Source of the DNA: Scybalousia_A sp964639765
Lineage (GTDB): Bacteria > Bacteroidota > Bacteroidia > Bacteroidales > P3
Direction of reading: 5' to 3'
DNA length: 32,829 nt
Assembly (NCBI GenBank): GCA_964639765.1
Contig: CAZXEN010000023.1
Coordinates: forward strand, 1-32,829
The notes beneath the pieces are model-generated. The model saw only the letters and a list, made by a program, of their open reading frames with translations, had not been told where the DNA came from and did no database searches. Positions 26,121 through 32,829 of this stretch are shown here, piece after piece. How positions within the stretch are numbered: the first letter of the stretch is position 1; every line of letters begins with the position of its first letter. A program made the translations under genes and the position numbers.

Positions 26121-27650
26121 ATGAAAGAAAACTCTCACAGCAAAATATTATTGAAGAACACGGCATTCATGTATTTCAGAATGTTTGTTCTCCTTATCAT
26201 ATATTTCTACACCTCAAGAGTCTTGTTGAAGGAATTGGGCGTAGATGATTTCGGAGTGTTTTCCTTGGTCGGAAGTGTTGTTGCAATGTTTGAATCCTTG
26301 AAGATGCTTTTCACTTCTTCTACCCAACGGTTTTTGAACTATTCCTTGGGGGAGAACAACAAAGAGAGACTTTCCTCCGTATTCAATACGAGTATATATA
26401 TAAACTTGTTTATAGCCTTGGTCTTTCTGGTTTGTGTGGAAATTGTGGGGCTGTGGTTCTTGAACTTCAAGGCAAATATCCCTGCTGACAGGATGTTTGC
26501 TGCTCATGTTGTCTTCCAGTTTTCTCTTTTTTCAACCATTCTTGGAATAATAACGACGCCCTATGATGCGGTTATCATAGCAAATGAGCGTATGGACGTT
26601 TATGCTGTACTCTCCCTGATAGACGGTGTCTTGAAGTTGCTTATTGTTCTTTTGCTGCCTCTGTTTTTGTTTGATAAACTCATCGTCTATGGCATATTGC
26701 TTTTTGTTGTCGTCTTGTTCATAAGGCTTGCCACATTTGTCTATTGCAAAAAACACTTTGAAGAATGCAAACTGCACAAAGTCTATGACAAACAGATTTT
26801 CAGACATATGGTTATTTTTGCAGGTTGGCAGTTCTTTGGCAATTCTGCTTTTACTGTTGCTCAAAACGGACTTAATCTTATTCTTAACGTTTTTGGAGGA
26901 ACAGTGCTTAATGCTGCACGTGGTGTTGCCTATCAGGTAAGAAGTGCAGTCAATATGTTTCTCAACAATATCACCGTTGTAGTCAATCCTTACATAACCA
27001 AGCTCAGGGCTTCCAATGAGAAGGATAAAATGTTTGCCACGATGTTTCTGTCCTCAAAAATTATGTTTGCCTTGGATATTGTCATAGTCATTCCTCTTTT
27101 GTTTTTGACTCAACCCATTGTGAAGTTGTGGCTGGATAAGGTTCCTGAATATTCTGTTGTCTTTATTCAGATACTGATGATAAACACCTTGGTCGGAGTC
27201 TTAAAACAGCAGATGGACCTTCTCTTCAAGGCTGAAGGCAAACTGAAATATTACCAGATATCAGACAGTTTCTTCTTGCTTGTGCCTTTGATAGTTTCAT
27301 ATTTCTTTTTGAGGTTCAGCAACCAGTATCATTATGTCTTTATATTCGTATTGCTATTTGATGTTCTGGGCTTTATCGTCAGCAGTATCATAGCAAAAAA
27401 AATAGTAGGTCTTAATCTCCTGCAATATTATAAGGAAGTTGTCCTGCCGTGTTTTGTATGTTCCGTCTTTATCTTGCTAATGCACAAAGTGTGTCAATTG
27501 TCTACAGGAGGAAACATTATTCTTTCCTGTCTGTTTGCTTTGTCTGTTTTGATAGTAAGCCTTGCTTTTGTCTATTTTGCAGGACTAAGGAAAACAGAAA
27601 GACAGCAGATAAGACAGACAATTCTGTCATTCATCAAAAAGAAAGCGTAA
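26121..27650 (+). CDS. Polysaccharide flippase (Wzx/MATE-like, MOP superfamily)
   Basis: A 509-residue integral membrane protein with about 12-14 helices. It starts KILLKNTAFMYFRMFVLLIIYFYT-like, then SRVLLKELGVDDFGVFSLVG, a pattern typical of oligosaccharide flippases that move undecaprenyl-linked repeat units across the inner membrane. GGTVLNAARGVAYQVRSAVN in the middle is the usual start of the second half. The frame runs upstream to a TTG at 26049 inside the epimerase gene; the ATG at 26121, 40 nt after the epimerase stop, gives a better N-terminus. Last gene of its operon. Confidence 0.88.
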   Translation: MKENSHSKILLKNTAFMYFRMFVLLIIYFYTSRVLLKELGVDDFGVFSLVGSVVAMFESLKMLFTSSTQRFLNYSLGENNKERLSSVFNTSIYINLFIALVFLVCVEIVGLWFLNFKANIPADRMFAAHVVFQFSLFSTILGIITTPYDAVIIANERMDVYAVLSLIDGVLKLLIVLLLPLFLFDKLIVYGILLFVVVLFIRLATFVYCKKHFEECKLHKVYDKQIFRHMVIFAGWQFFGNSAFTVAQNGLNLILNVFGGTVLNAARGVAYQVRSAVNMFLNNITVVVNPYITKLRASNEKDKMFATMFLSSKIMFALDIVIVIPLLFLTQPIVKLWLDKVPEYSVVFIQILMINTLVGVLKQQMDLLFKAEGKLKYYQISDSFFLLVPLIVSYFFLRFSNQYHYVFIFVLLFDVLGFIVSSIIAKKIVGLNLLQYYKEVVLPCFVCSVFILLMHKVCQLSTGGNIILSCLFALSVLIVSLAFVYFAGLRKTERQQIRQTILSFIKKKA

Positions 27651-27718
27651 TACTCACTTCCAACGGAGTAAAAAAACGATTTGTTTAGAATTGTCCTTTT
27701 GCCAAATAGATAGATTTT

Positions 27719-27825
27719 AAAAAACTCTTGGTTTTGGTGAAAAAAGTCTTGATCTTTTTTGCTGAAATCCTAATCTTTTTACACAAAAGAGTTGATTTTT
27801 TTTGACAAAAACCAACTCTTTTTTT
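27719..27825. repeat. Second A-tract/T-tract array at a convergent junction
   Basis: Four to five units of about 22 nt, each an A-run, a short core and a T-run: ctcttggtttt, gtcttgatctttttt, tcctaatcttttt, gagttgatttttttt, ccaactcttttttt. Phrases AAAAAGTCTTG and CTGAAATCCT recur from the array near 17037-17113. Confidence 0.55.
27785..27825. terminator. Terminator hairpin between flippase and glycosyltransferase genes
   Basis: AAAAGAGTTG (27785-27794) pairs with CAACTCTTTT (27813-27822); after one A-C mismatch, TTTTT (27796-27800) pairs with AAAAA (27807-27811). A T-run follows on the plus strand. Convergent position suggests use from both sides. Confidence 0.7.
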
Positions 27826-27837
27826 ACTTGCTTATAT

Positions 27838-28767
27838 TTACTTGGTGCTAATTCTTCGGTATTTAGCCATTAGTTTGAGATACAAAAGAGGATATTTCCA
27901 TATCGCTTTTTTGTTATACTTTTCATGGTATTCCTTGTCCGCCAGTCTGCTCTGTTTTATTTCGTCATTATATACCAAAGGCAGCAAAGGCTTGCTCTTA
28001 TGTACCATTTGTTTTGAAGAATCAAAACTGTGGGTCTGGTCTTCTGTTGTCTCCACTCCTATATTGGTAACCAGAGGAACCGATGGCTGAATACACAATC
28101 CTCCTGTCCGCCATACCCAGAACATAGCCTGATAATCCCACGCATCAACGCTGTGTCTTCTCATCTGATTCGCCCTGTATTGCCAATAGAGTTTGCTTTC
28201 GAACCCCACATTATAGGGATTGTACATCTCTTTCAGCTCTTTGGAGGAGAATCTGTTCAAGTCAAATTCATAATCCTTCCATGCTCTCCGCCAAGTCGCC
28301 CATCCCCATACATGCAATATGGATGAAAACCAATAGGATTTGTCGTTGCCTACAGGATTTATGCTGAAATTGTTACCGGATATTGCTTTTATTTTCTCAT
28401 TGTCTTTATATCTCTCCAGCAAATCATCACAGAAGGCAAAGAAATCATTATTCGGCAGAACATCATCTTCCAATATTATTCCACGTTCTTCATTCTCAAA
28501 CAGCCAACTTATTGCTACGCTGACACCTCTTCCACATCCTATGTTTTCTTCTCTGAACAAGGTGTGTAATTCACAATCCCAATCAACCTTTACTATATCT
28601 CTTGCCTGTTTACATTTCTCTATGTCATCGGGTCTGTTCTTTCTTGGACCGTCTGCTGCAACATAGAGTTTCTTAGGTTTGATTTCCCTTATCTTCTCAA
28701 AAACCTTTTCGGCCGTTTGTTTTCTGTTGAATATGACAAACAATATAGGTGTATTGAATTCACTCAT
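27838..28767 (-). CDS. Glycosyltransferase, GT-A fold (nucleotide-diphospho-sugar transferase)
   Basis: A 309-residue GT-A-type glycosyltransferase. It begins with the Rossmann strand TPILFVIFNRKQTAEKVFE (6-24), has AADGPRKNRPDD, the metal-binding EDDV (100-103) and a conserved WGWATWRRAW block, the pattern of the family often labelled 'hemolytic protein HlpA-like' or sugar transferase. No membrane segment; likely at the inner face of the membrane adding a sugar to a lipid-linked glycan. Donor and acceptor unknown. It starts 13 bases after the UXS gene, so the two form an operon and UDP-xylose is a candidate donor, by inference. Confidence 0.82.
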   Translation of the reverse strand: MSEFNTPILFVIFNRKQTAEKVFEKIREIKPKKLYVAADGPRKNRPDDIEKCKQARDIVKVDWDCELHTLFREENIGCGRGVSVAISWLFENEERGIILEDDVLPNNDFFAFCDDLLERYKDNEKIKAISGNNFSINPVGNDKSYWFSSILHVWGWATWRRAWKDYEFDLNRFSSKELKEMYNPYNVGFESKLYWQYRANQMRRHSVDAWDYQAMFWVWRTGGLCIQPSVPLVTNIGVETTEDQTHSFDSSKQMVHKSKPLLPLVYNDEIKQSRLADKEYHEKYNKKAIWKYPLLYLKLMAKYRRISTK

Positions 28768-28780
28768 GGCTATCTATTTA

Positions 28781-29740
28781 TTAAAGTGTCTTCATTTCCT
28801 TAAGAAGACTGTCAAAGTATTCTATGGTCTTTTTCAATTCTTCTTCCAACTGAATTGTCGGCTGCCAGTTGTTTAGTTTCTCCTTTGCCAAAGTTATATC
28901 CGGCTTTCTTTGAGTTGGGTCGTCATTAGGCAGAGGAACATAGATTATCTTTGACTTTGAATGGGTAAGTTCTATGACTTTCTGTGCAAGTTCCATAATG
29001 GAAAACTCATGAGGGTTGCCTATATTGACAGGACCTATGAAATCTTCCGGCGTATTCATCATACGAACCATTCCTTCTATCAGATCGTCTATATATTGGA
29101 AACTTCTTGTCTGGGAACCATCGCCTGTTACTGTGATGTCCTTGTTCTGCAAAGCCTGAACGATGAAATTGCTTACAACTCTGCCGTCCTGAGGATGCAT
29201 ATTAGGACCATAGGTGTTGAATATTCTTATGATTTTAATCTTGACATTGTTCTGGTGATGATAAGACATAAACAATGTCTCCGCACACCGCTTTCCTTCA
29301 TCATAACAAGACCGATCTCCGATAGGATTAACATTACCCCAGTATGTTTCTACTTGAGGATGGATTTTAGGATCTCCATATACTTCGCTTGTTGAAGCCT
29401 GCAGGATACGGGCATTTACTCTCTTTGCCAGTCCAAGCATATTGTAGGCTCCGACTACGGAAGTCTTCACTGTCTTGATTGCATTATATTGATAATGTAT
29501 AGGAGATGCAGGACAAGCAAGATTGTATATTTCATCCACTTCTGCATAGTAAGGAGTGCAAACATCGTGTCTTACAAGTTCAAAGTAGGGATTGCCTATC
29601 AAATCTACAACATTTCTTTTGCTACCAGTAAAGAAATTGTCCATACAGATAACTTCGTTTCCTTCATTGAGAAGCCTTTTGCACAGATGACTGCCGATAA
29701 AACCTGCCCCACCTGTTACTAATATTCTTTTTTTTACCAT
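28781..29740 (-). CDS. UDP-glucuronate decarboxylase (UDP-xylose synthase type)
   Basis: A 319-residue extended SDR. The NAD site TGGAGFIGSHLCKRL starts at residue 9; the catalytic Tyr146-x3-Lys150 is YDEGK. Family-specific blocks include DNFFTGSKRN, ACPASPIHYQYNAIKT, STSEVYGDP and RIFNTYGPNMHPQDGRVVSN. These identify UXS, which converts UDP-glucuronate to UDP-xylose through a 4-keto intermediate. Length fits the bacterial soluble form without an N-terminal membrane anchor. It leads a two-gene operon with a glycosyltransferase and has the best-formed promoter in the window. Confidence 0.94.
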   Translation of the reverse strand: MVKKRILVTGGAGFIGSHLCKRLLNEGNEVICMDNFFTGSKRNVVDLIGNPYFELVRHDVCTPYYAEVDEIYNLACPASPIHYQYNAIKTVKTSVVGAYNMLGLAKRVNARILQASTSEVYGDPKIHPQVETYWGNVNPIGDRSCYDEGKRCAETLFMSYHHQNNVKIKIIRIFNTYGPNMHPQDGRVVSNFIVQALQNKDITVTGDGSQTRSFQYIDDLIEGMVRMMNTPEDFIGPVNIGNPHEFSIMELAQKVIELTHSKSKIIYVPLPNDDPTQRKPDITLAKEKLNNWQPTIQLEEELKKTIEYFDSLLKEMKTL

Positions 29741-29768
29741 TGTTTGAAGTTGTGTTATATACTCGTGG

Positions 29769-29798
29769 CAAAATTACAATATTATTTTGTTATTCCAA
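29769..29798 (-). promoter_or_regulatory. Promoter of the UDP-xylose synthase operon (minus-33 and minus-7)
   Basis: On the minus strand TTG (29798-29796), 19 nt spacer, TAATTTTG (29776-29769): a full match to the Bacteroidota TTG-N19-TAnnTTTG arrangement. The spacer contains CAAAATAAT in the same register as the promoters at 23886 and 29888. The gap 29741-29934 otherwise holds only the divergent promoter of the GT4 gene. Confidence 0.72.
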
Positions 29799-29887
29799 TG
29801 TAAAGCAATCCACTTTGTTTCTTTTGTATGAAAAAATCCTACACTGTTTTACTGCAAAAAAGAGAAAATTTAACCGTTTATGCGTAT

Positions 29888-29910
29888 TTCAAAATAATTT
29901 TATATATTTG
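29888..29910 (+). promoter_or_regulatory. Promoter of the GT4 glycosyltransferase operon
   Basis: TATATTTG (29903-29910) fits TAnnTTTG, 24 nt before the ATG. It is preceded by TTCAAAATAATTTT, identical and identically spaced to the promoter at 23886. Confidence 0.65.
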
Positions 29911-29934
29911 CAGATGTAAAAACTATGTGTTGCT

Positions 29935-31071
29935 ATGAATTTTCTTATCATTCATAACGAGTATTCAAGTAAGGGCGGAGAAGAGTCTGTTGTTGCATTT
30001 CAGGAACAGCTTTTGAGAGAAAAAGGACATAGAGTTGTTCTCTATACACGTAACTACAATGAAATGGGAAATACTTTCCTCGGAAGGATAAAAAGTATTT
30101 TTACCTCCATATACAATCCCCGTAGTGTAAGAGATATCAAGGCTCTTGTAAAAAGAGAGAAACCAGATATAGCAATAATACATAATGTATTCTCTATAAT
30201 TTCTCCTGCAATTATTCCTGTCTTGCACAAGATGAGTGTTCAGGTTTGGCAGATTGTTCATAATTACAGAATGTTTTGTCCTATAGGAATATTCTTCCAT
30301 AAAGGGGAAATTTGCGAAAAATGCCTGCAACGTGGCAGAGAATGGAACTGTGCTTTCAACAATTGTATGGAAAACAGATTTCAAAGCTGGGCTTTTGCAT
30401 TCAAATTCTATATAATCAGAAAACTGAATTACTATAAATATGTGGATAGGTTTTATACCTTGTCCGAATTTCAAAAGAATAAATTTACAGTCAATGGATT
30501 CTCAAAAGACAAGATATTTTATTTGCCAAATACATTTGTAGTTCAGAATACAAATGTAGAAACAGATGTGAACAATAAAAAATACATAGGCTTTGTCGGC
30601 AGATTAACTAAAGAAAAAGGCTTTTTTGATTTTGTAGATATAGCAAAGGCTATGCCTCATTATGAATTTCTTGTTGCAGGAAGAGTAACCGAAGACGTAA
30701 AAAAAATGGAAATTCCTCAAAATTTGAAATTCGAAGGTTTTTTAGACAAGAAAGGAATGGAAAATTTTTATAATAAGTGCAGGGTAATAATGTTTTTAAG
30801 TACTTGGTATGAAGGTTTTCCTATGGTTTTGGTTGAAAGTCTATATTATCAAGTACCTCTAATTGTTAATAATCTTTCTGTTATGGCAGAAGTTGTGGAA
30901 GACAACAAAACAGGTTTTATTATAAAAGATTATAATTATAATAGTGTAGAGCAGATGATAGAAAAACTGTTCACCGACGAAAGCCTGTACAAAAATATGA
31001 GAGAGAACTGCCAAAACGAATTCTTTTCAAAATACTGTGTGGATAGATACTATGCCAATTTGTTGGTTTAA
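29935..31071 (+). CDS. Glycosyltransferase family 4 protein
   Basis: A 378-residue GT-B fold glycosyltransferase. The N-terminal domain starts MNFLIIHNEYSSKGGEES with the glycine-rich acceptor loop. The C-terminal donor domain contains GFVGRLTKEKGFFDF (~222-236) and the retaining GT4 motif E293-x7-E301 (EGFPMVLVE). A cysteine cluster after NYRMFCP (residues ~118-146: C, then CEKC, C, C) is shared by one GT4 subgroup and may bind metal. Likely adds a sugar to a surface glycan. Four bases separate its stop from the GTG of the next gene. Confidence 0.9.
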   Translation: MNFLIIHNEYSSKGGEESVVAFQEQLLREKGHRVVLYTRNYNEMGNTFLGRIKSIFTSIYNPRSVRDIKALVKREKPDIAIIHNVFSIISPAIIPVLHKMSVQVWQIVHNYRMFCPIGIFFHKGEICEKCLQRGREWNCAFNNCMENRFQSWAFAFKFYIIRKLNYYKYVDRFYTLSEFQKNKFTVNGFSKDKIFYLPNTFVVQNTNVETDVNNKKYIGFVGRLTKEKGFFDFVDIAKAMPHYEFLVAGRVTEDVKKMEIPQNLKFEGFLDKKGMENFYNKCRVIMFLSTWYEGFPMVLVESLYYQVPLIVNNLSVMAEVVEDNKTGFIIKDYNYNSVEQMIEKLFTDESLYKNMRENCQNEFFSKYCVDRYYANLLV

Positions 31072-31075
31072 GATT

Positions 31076-32643
31076 GTGAAAAACAAATTTATATTTATAT
31101 TATATTTTGTTTTTTTTGTTATAACATATATTCGCAACCAGAGAATGTTTGTCCAAACAAGATAAATATTGGAGATACAACTATTCATTCTGATGTTGAT
31201 ATGAATATTTCTCTGTGTGCGGAAAATATTGCTGATTATTATTTATGGTCAAATGAAGATACAACACAGTGTTCTAATTTTACTTTTCTCTTAAATCAGA
31301 ACAATCAAATAACGATGCAATCTTTTTCAATAGCAAATAGTTCTAATCTCGTTTATAATGGAGATTTTGAATTAGGTAATGTTGGTTTTGAAACTGATTA
31401 TACATACAATTCGCATTCTTTTGGTACAGTTAACGGATTTACACAGGGAAATTTTTGTATTGTTACAAATTCACGTAACATAAATCACTATTTTGCGAAT
31501 TGTCCTAATACAAATAATATGCTTGTTTTTGATGCAGGTACTGCTTGTCCTTATATGTATGCCTACAAAACAACTGCGTATAGTATCTCTCCTGATTCAT
31601 ATTATTTGGTCTCTTATCAACTCAGGGCATTGAACGCTAATCAGGTTGAGTATGAAAAACCTATTATAGAAACTATTATTAATGATTCTTCGTATGGTAC
31701 AGTAGCGGCTGAAGATAATAATTGTACTTGGCAAACTATAAGTTATACATGGTATAGCGATAGTAATACTTACCGCAATTTGAAATTGTTAAATCAAAAT
31801 ACGGAAGCGGGAGGTAATGACTTTGGCTTGGATAATATTTCAATAAGAAAACGTTGTGTTGCAGAAGATACCGTAAATATAACAGTTGTATCTGTTTATA
31901 TGAATATAGATACTGTTGAGGTAAGTATTTGTGAAGATGAATTACCGTTTGAATATAGAGGAGTACAATGTAATAATGGAGGCACATATACTTTTGAGGC
32001 TGCCGACACTTTGTTTTATATTATAATAAATACTTATCCTGTATATAACGATACTGTCTTTGCGGATATCTGTGAAGGAGAAATATATATGAATTATGGT
32101 TTTCATGAAAATTCTTCCGGCTTATATACCAAGAATCTAAGTACTATAGACGGTTGTGACTCTGTTAGTGTTTTTTCTCTGCAAGTGCATCCTATGGCAG
32201 TTCTTGATATTAATGACACTATTTATGAAGGAGAGGTTTTTAATAGATATGGACTATTACTGAATGAAGAAGGGGATTACAGTCTTATGTATTTAGTCAA
32301 TCCGTCAGATTTATGTCCAACAAGACTCAATATTTCTTTGACGGTTTTGGAAAGGCCAAAGGTAGATGTTTATTTCCCTAATGCTTTCACTCCTCAGGAG
32401 AATACAAACAATCTTTTCCGATACTACACAGTGGAAGAAGATATATATTTTATCAGCTTTGAAATATTTGACAGGTGGGGAACAAAAGTATTTTCTACTA
32501 AAAAGATTGGAGAATATTGGGATGGTAAATACAAAGGCAAGGATTATGACATAGGAGCATTTGCCTACAAGTTCCAATATAGTCCCCGTTATGACAAACA
32601 CTTGGTAAAAGAACTTTCAGGCGAATTTCTATTATTACGATAA
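31076..32643 (+). CDS. T9SS type B-sorted surface protein (CHU_C), frame broken at poly-T
   Basis: A secreted protein of about 520 residues ending in a CHU_C-type (gliding-motility-associated, T9SS type B) domain: YFPNAFTPQENTNNLF, FEIFDRWGTKVFST, YWDGKYKGKDY and a final SGEFLLLR. Before it are SprB-like Ig repeats with short Cys motifs (ICEDELPFEY, ICEGEIYMNY). The clean reading frame has its first ATG at 31201, but that lacks a signal peptide. Upstream, a GTG at 31076 starts MKNKFIFILYFVFF in another frame; one extra T in the T8 run 31110-31117 would join it to CYNIYSQ-PENVCPNK in the main frame, giving a perfect signal peptide. So the gene is either phase-variable, frameshifted by ribosomal slippage, or hit by a sequencing error. 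Follows GT4 by four bases. Confidence 0.8.
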
Positions 32644-32650
32644 TTCAAAA

Positions 32651-32685
32651 AGAAAAATCACGAACTTTTTTTGATTTTCTATCTT
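32651..32685 (+). terminator. Possible terminator after the CHU_C gene
   Basis: AGAAAAATCA (32651-32660) can pair with TGATTTTCT (32672-32680) with one bulged A, loop CGAACTTTTTT. The tail is only partly T-rich. The remaining 32686-32829 is A/T-rich and shows no gene. Confidence 0.4.
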
Positions 32686-32829
32686 GGACTTGCTTGTAGA
32701 AGGTTATTAATTTATGGGAGAAGAGAGGTGTTTTAATATCAAAGAACAGAGTTTTTAGTTAAAAGAAGTACCTTAAACAGCAAAAAATCTTCAAAAAAGT
32801 TAAAAAAATATTTTCTTGATTTTAAAAGG

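Noticed and set aside
31201..31203. ATG at 31201 as the true start of the CHU_C gene
   Set aside because: It would leave a surface protein without signal peptide, while a fitting signal peptide is encoded just upstream across the T8 run.

Overview
The window looks like chromosomal DNA from a low-GC member of the Bacteroidota, probably Bacteroidales. The signs are a fused SecD-SecF protein, promoters with the TAnnTTTG minus-7 element, few Shine-Dalgarno sequences, a TonB-dependent receptor with a carboxypeptidase-like N-terminal domain, a moxR-DUF58-batA-batB operon, the hddA/hddC heptose genes, and cargo-type proteins of the type IX secretion system (T9SS). I cannot name the species. No rRNA, tRNA, insertion sequence, CRISPR array or phage gene is visible.

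Layout. 1-1494: an MFS transporter (-). 1841-5152: secDF and a small one-helix protein (+). 5174-14682: a three-gene cell-surface module (+): TonB-dependent receptor, a 1546-residue secreted protein with a C-terminal sorting-like domain, and a PorV/PorQ-type outer-membrane protein. 14779-15651: greA and a HIT-family hydrolase (+). 15899-16693: a SUMF1/C-type-lectin-fold lipoprotein whose last ~40 codons differ sharply in base composition from the rest. This is the signature of a diversity-generating retroelement (DGR) variable region, with no reverse transcriptase in the window. 17112-22016: batB, batA, a Bat-associated membrane protein, DUF58 and moxR (-). 22069-23822: hddC and hddA (-), probably transcribed ahead of moxR. 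23930-27650: an acetyltransferase-like protein, an SDR epimerase and a flippase (+). 27838-29740: a glycosyltransferase and UDP-glucuronate decarboxylase (-). 29935-32643: a GT4 glycosyltransferase and a T9SS type B-like surface protein (+), whose signal peptide is in a different reading frame across a T8 run.

How it fits together. Most of the window serves the cell envelope: SecDF for export, outer-membrane and surface proteins, the Bat/MoxR stress system, and a glycan segment making GDP-heptose and UDP-xylose-type precursors with glycosyltransferases and a flippase. Promoters of three glycan operons share CAAAATAAT at a fixed distance from the minus-7 box.

The best candidates for something unusual are: the DGR-like variable region at 16558-16693; two intergenic arrays of A-tracts spaced about 22 nt apart, both at convergent gene ends (16911-17111 and 27719-27825); and the poly-T frameshift at 31110-31117. 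Several apparent TTG starts lie inside or near promoter boxes, so I moved those starts to the next ATG.
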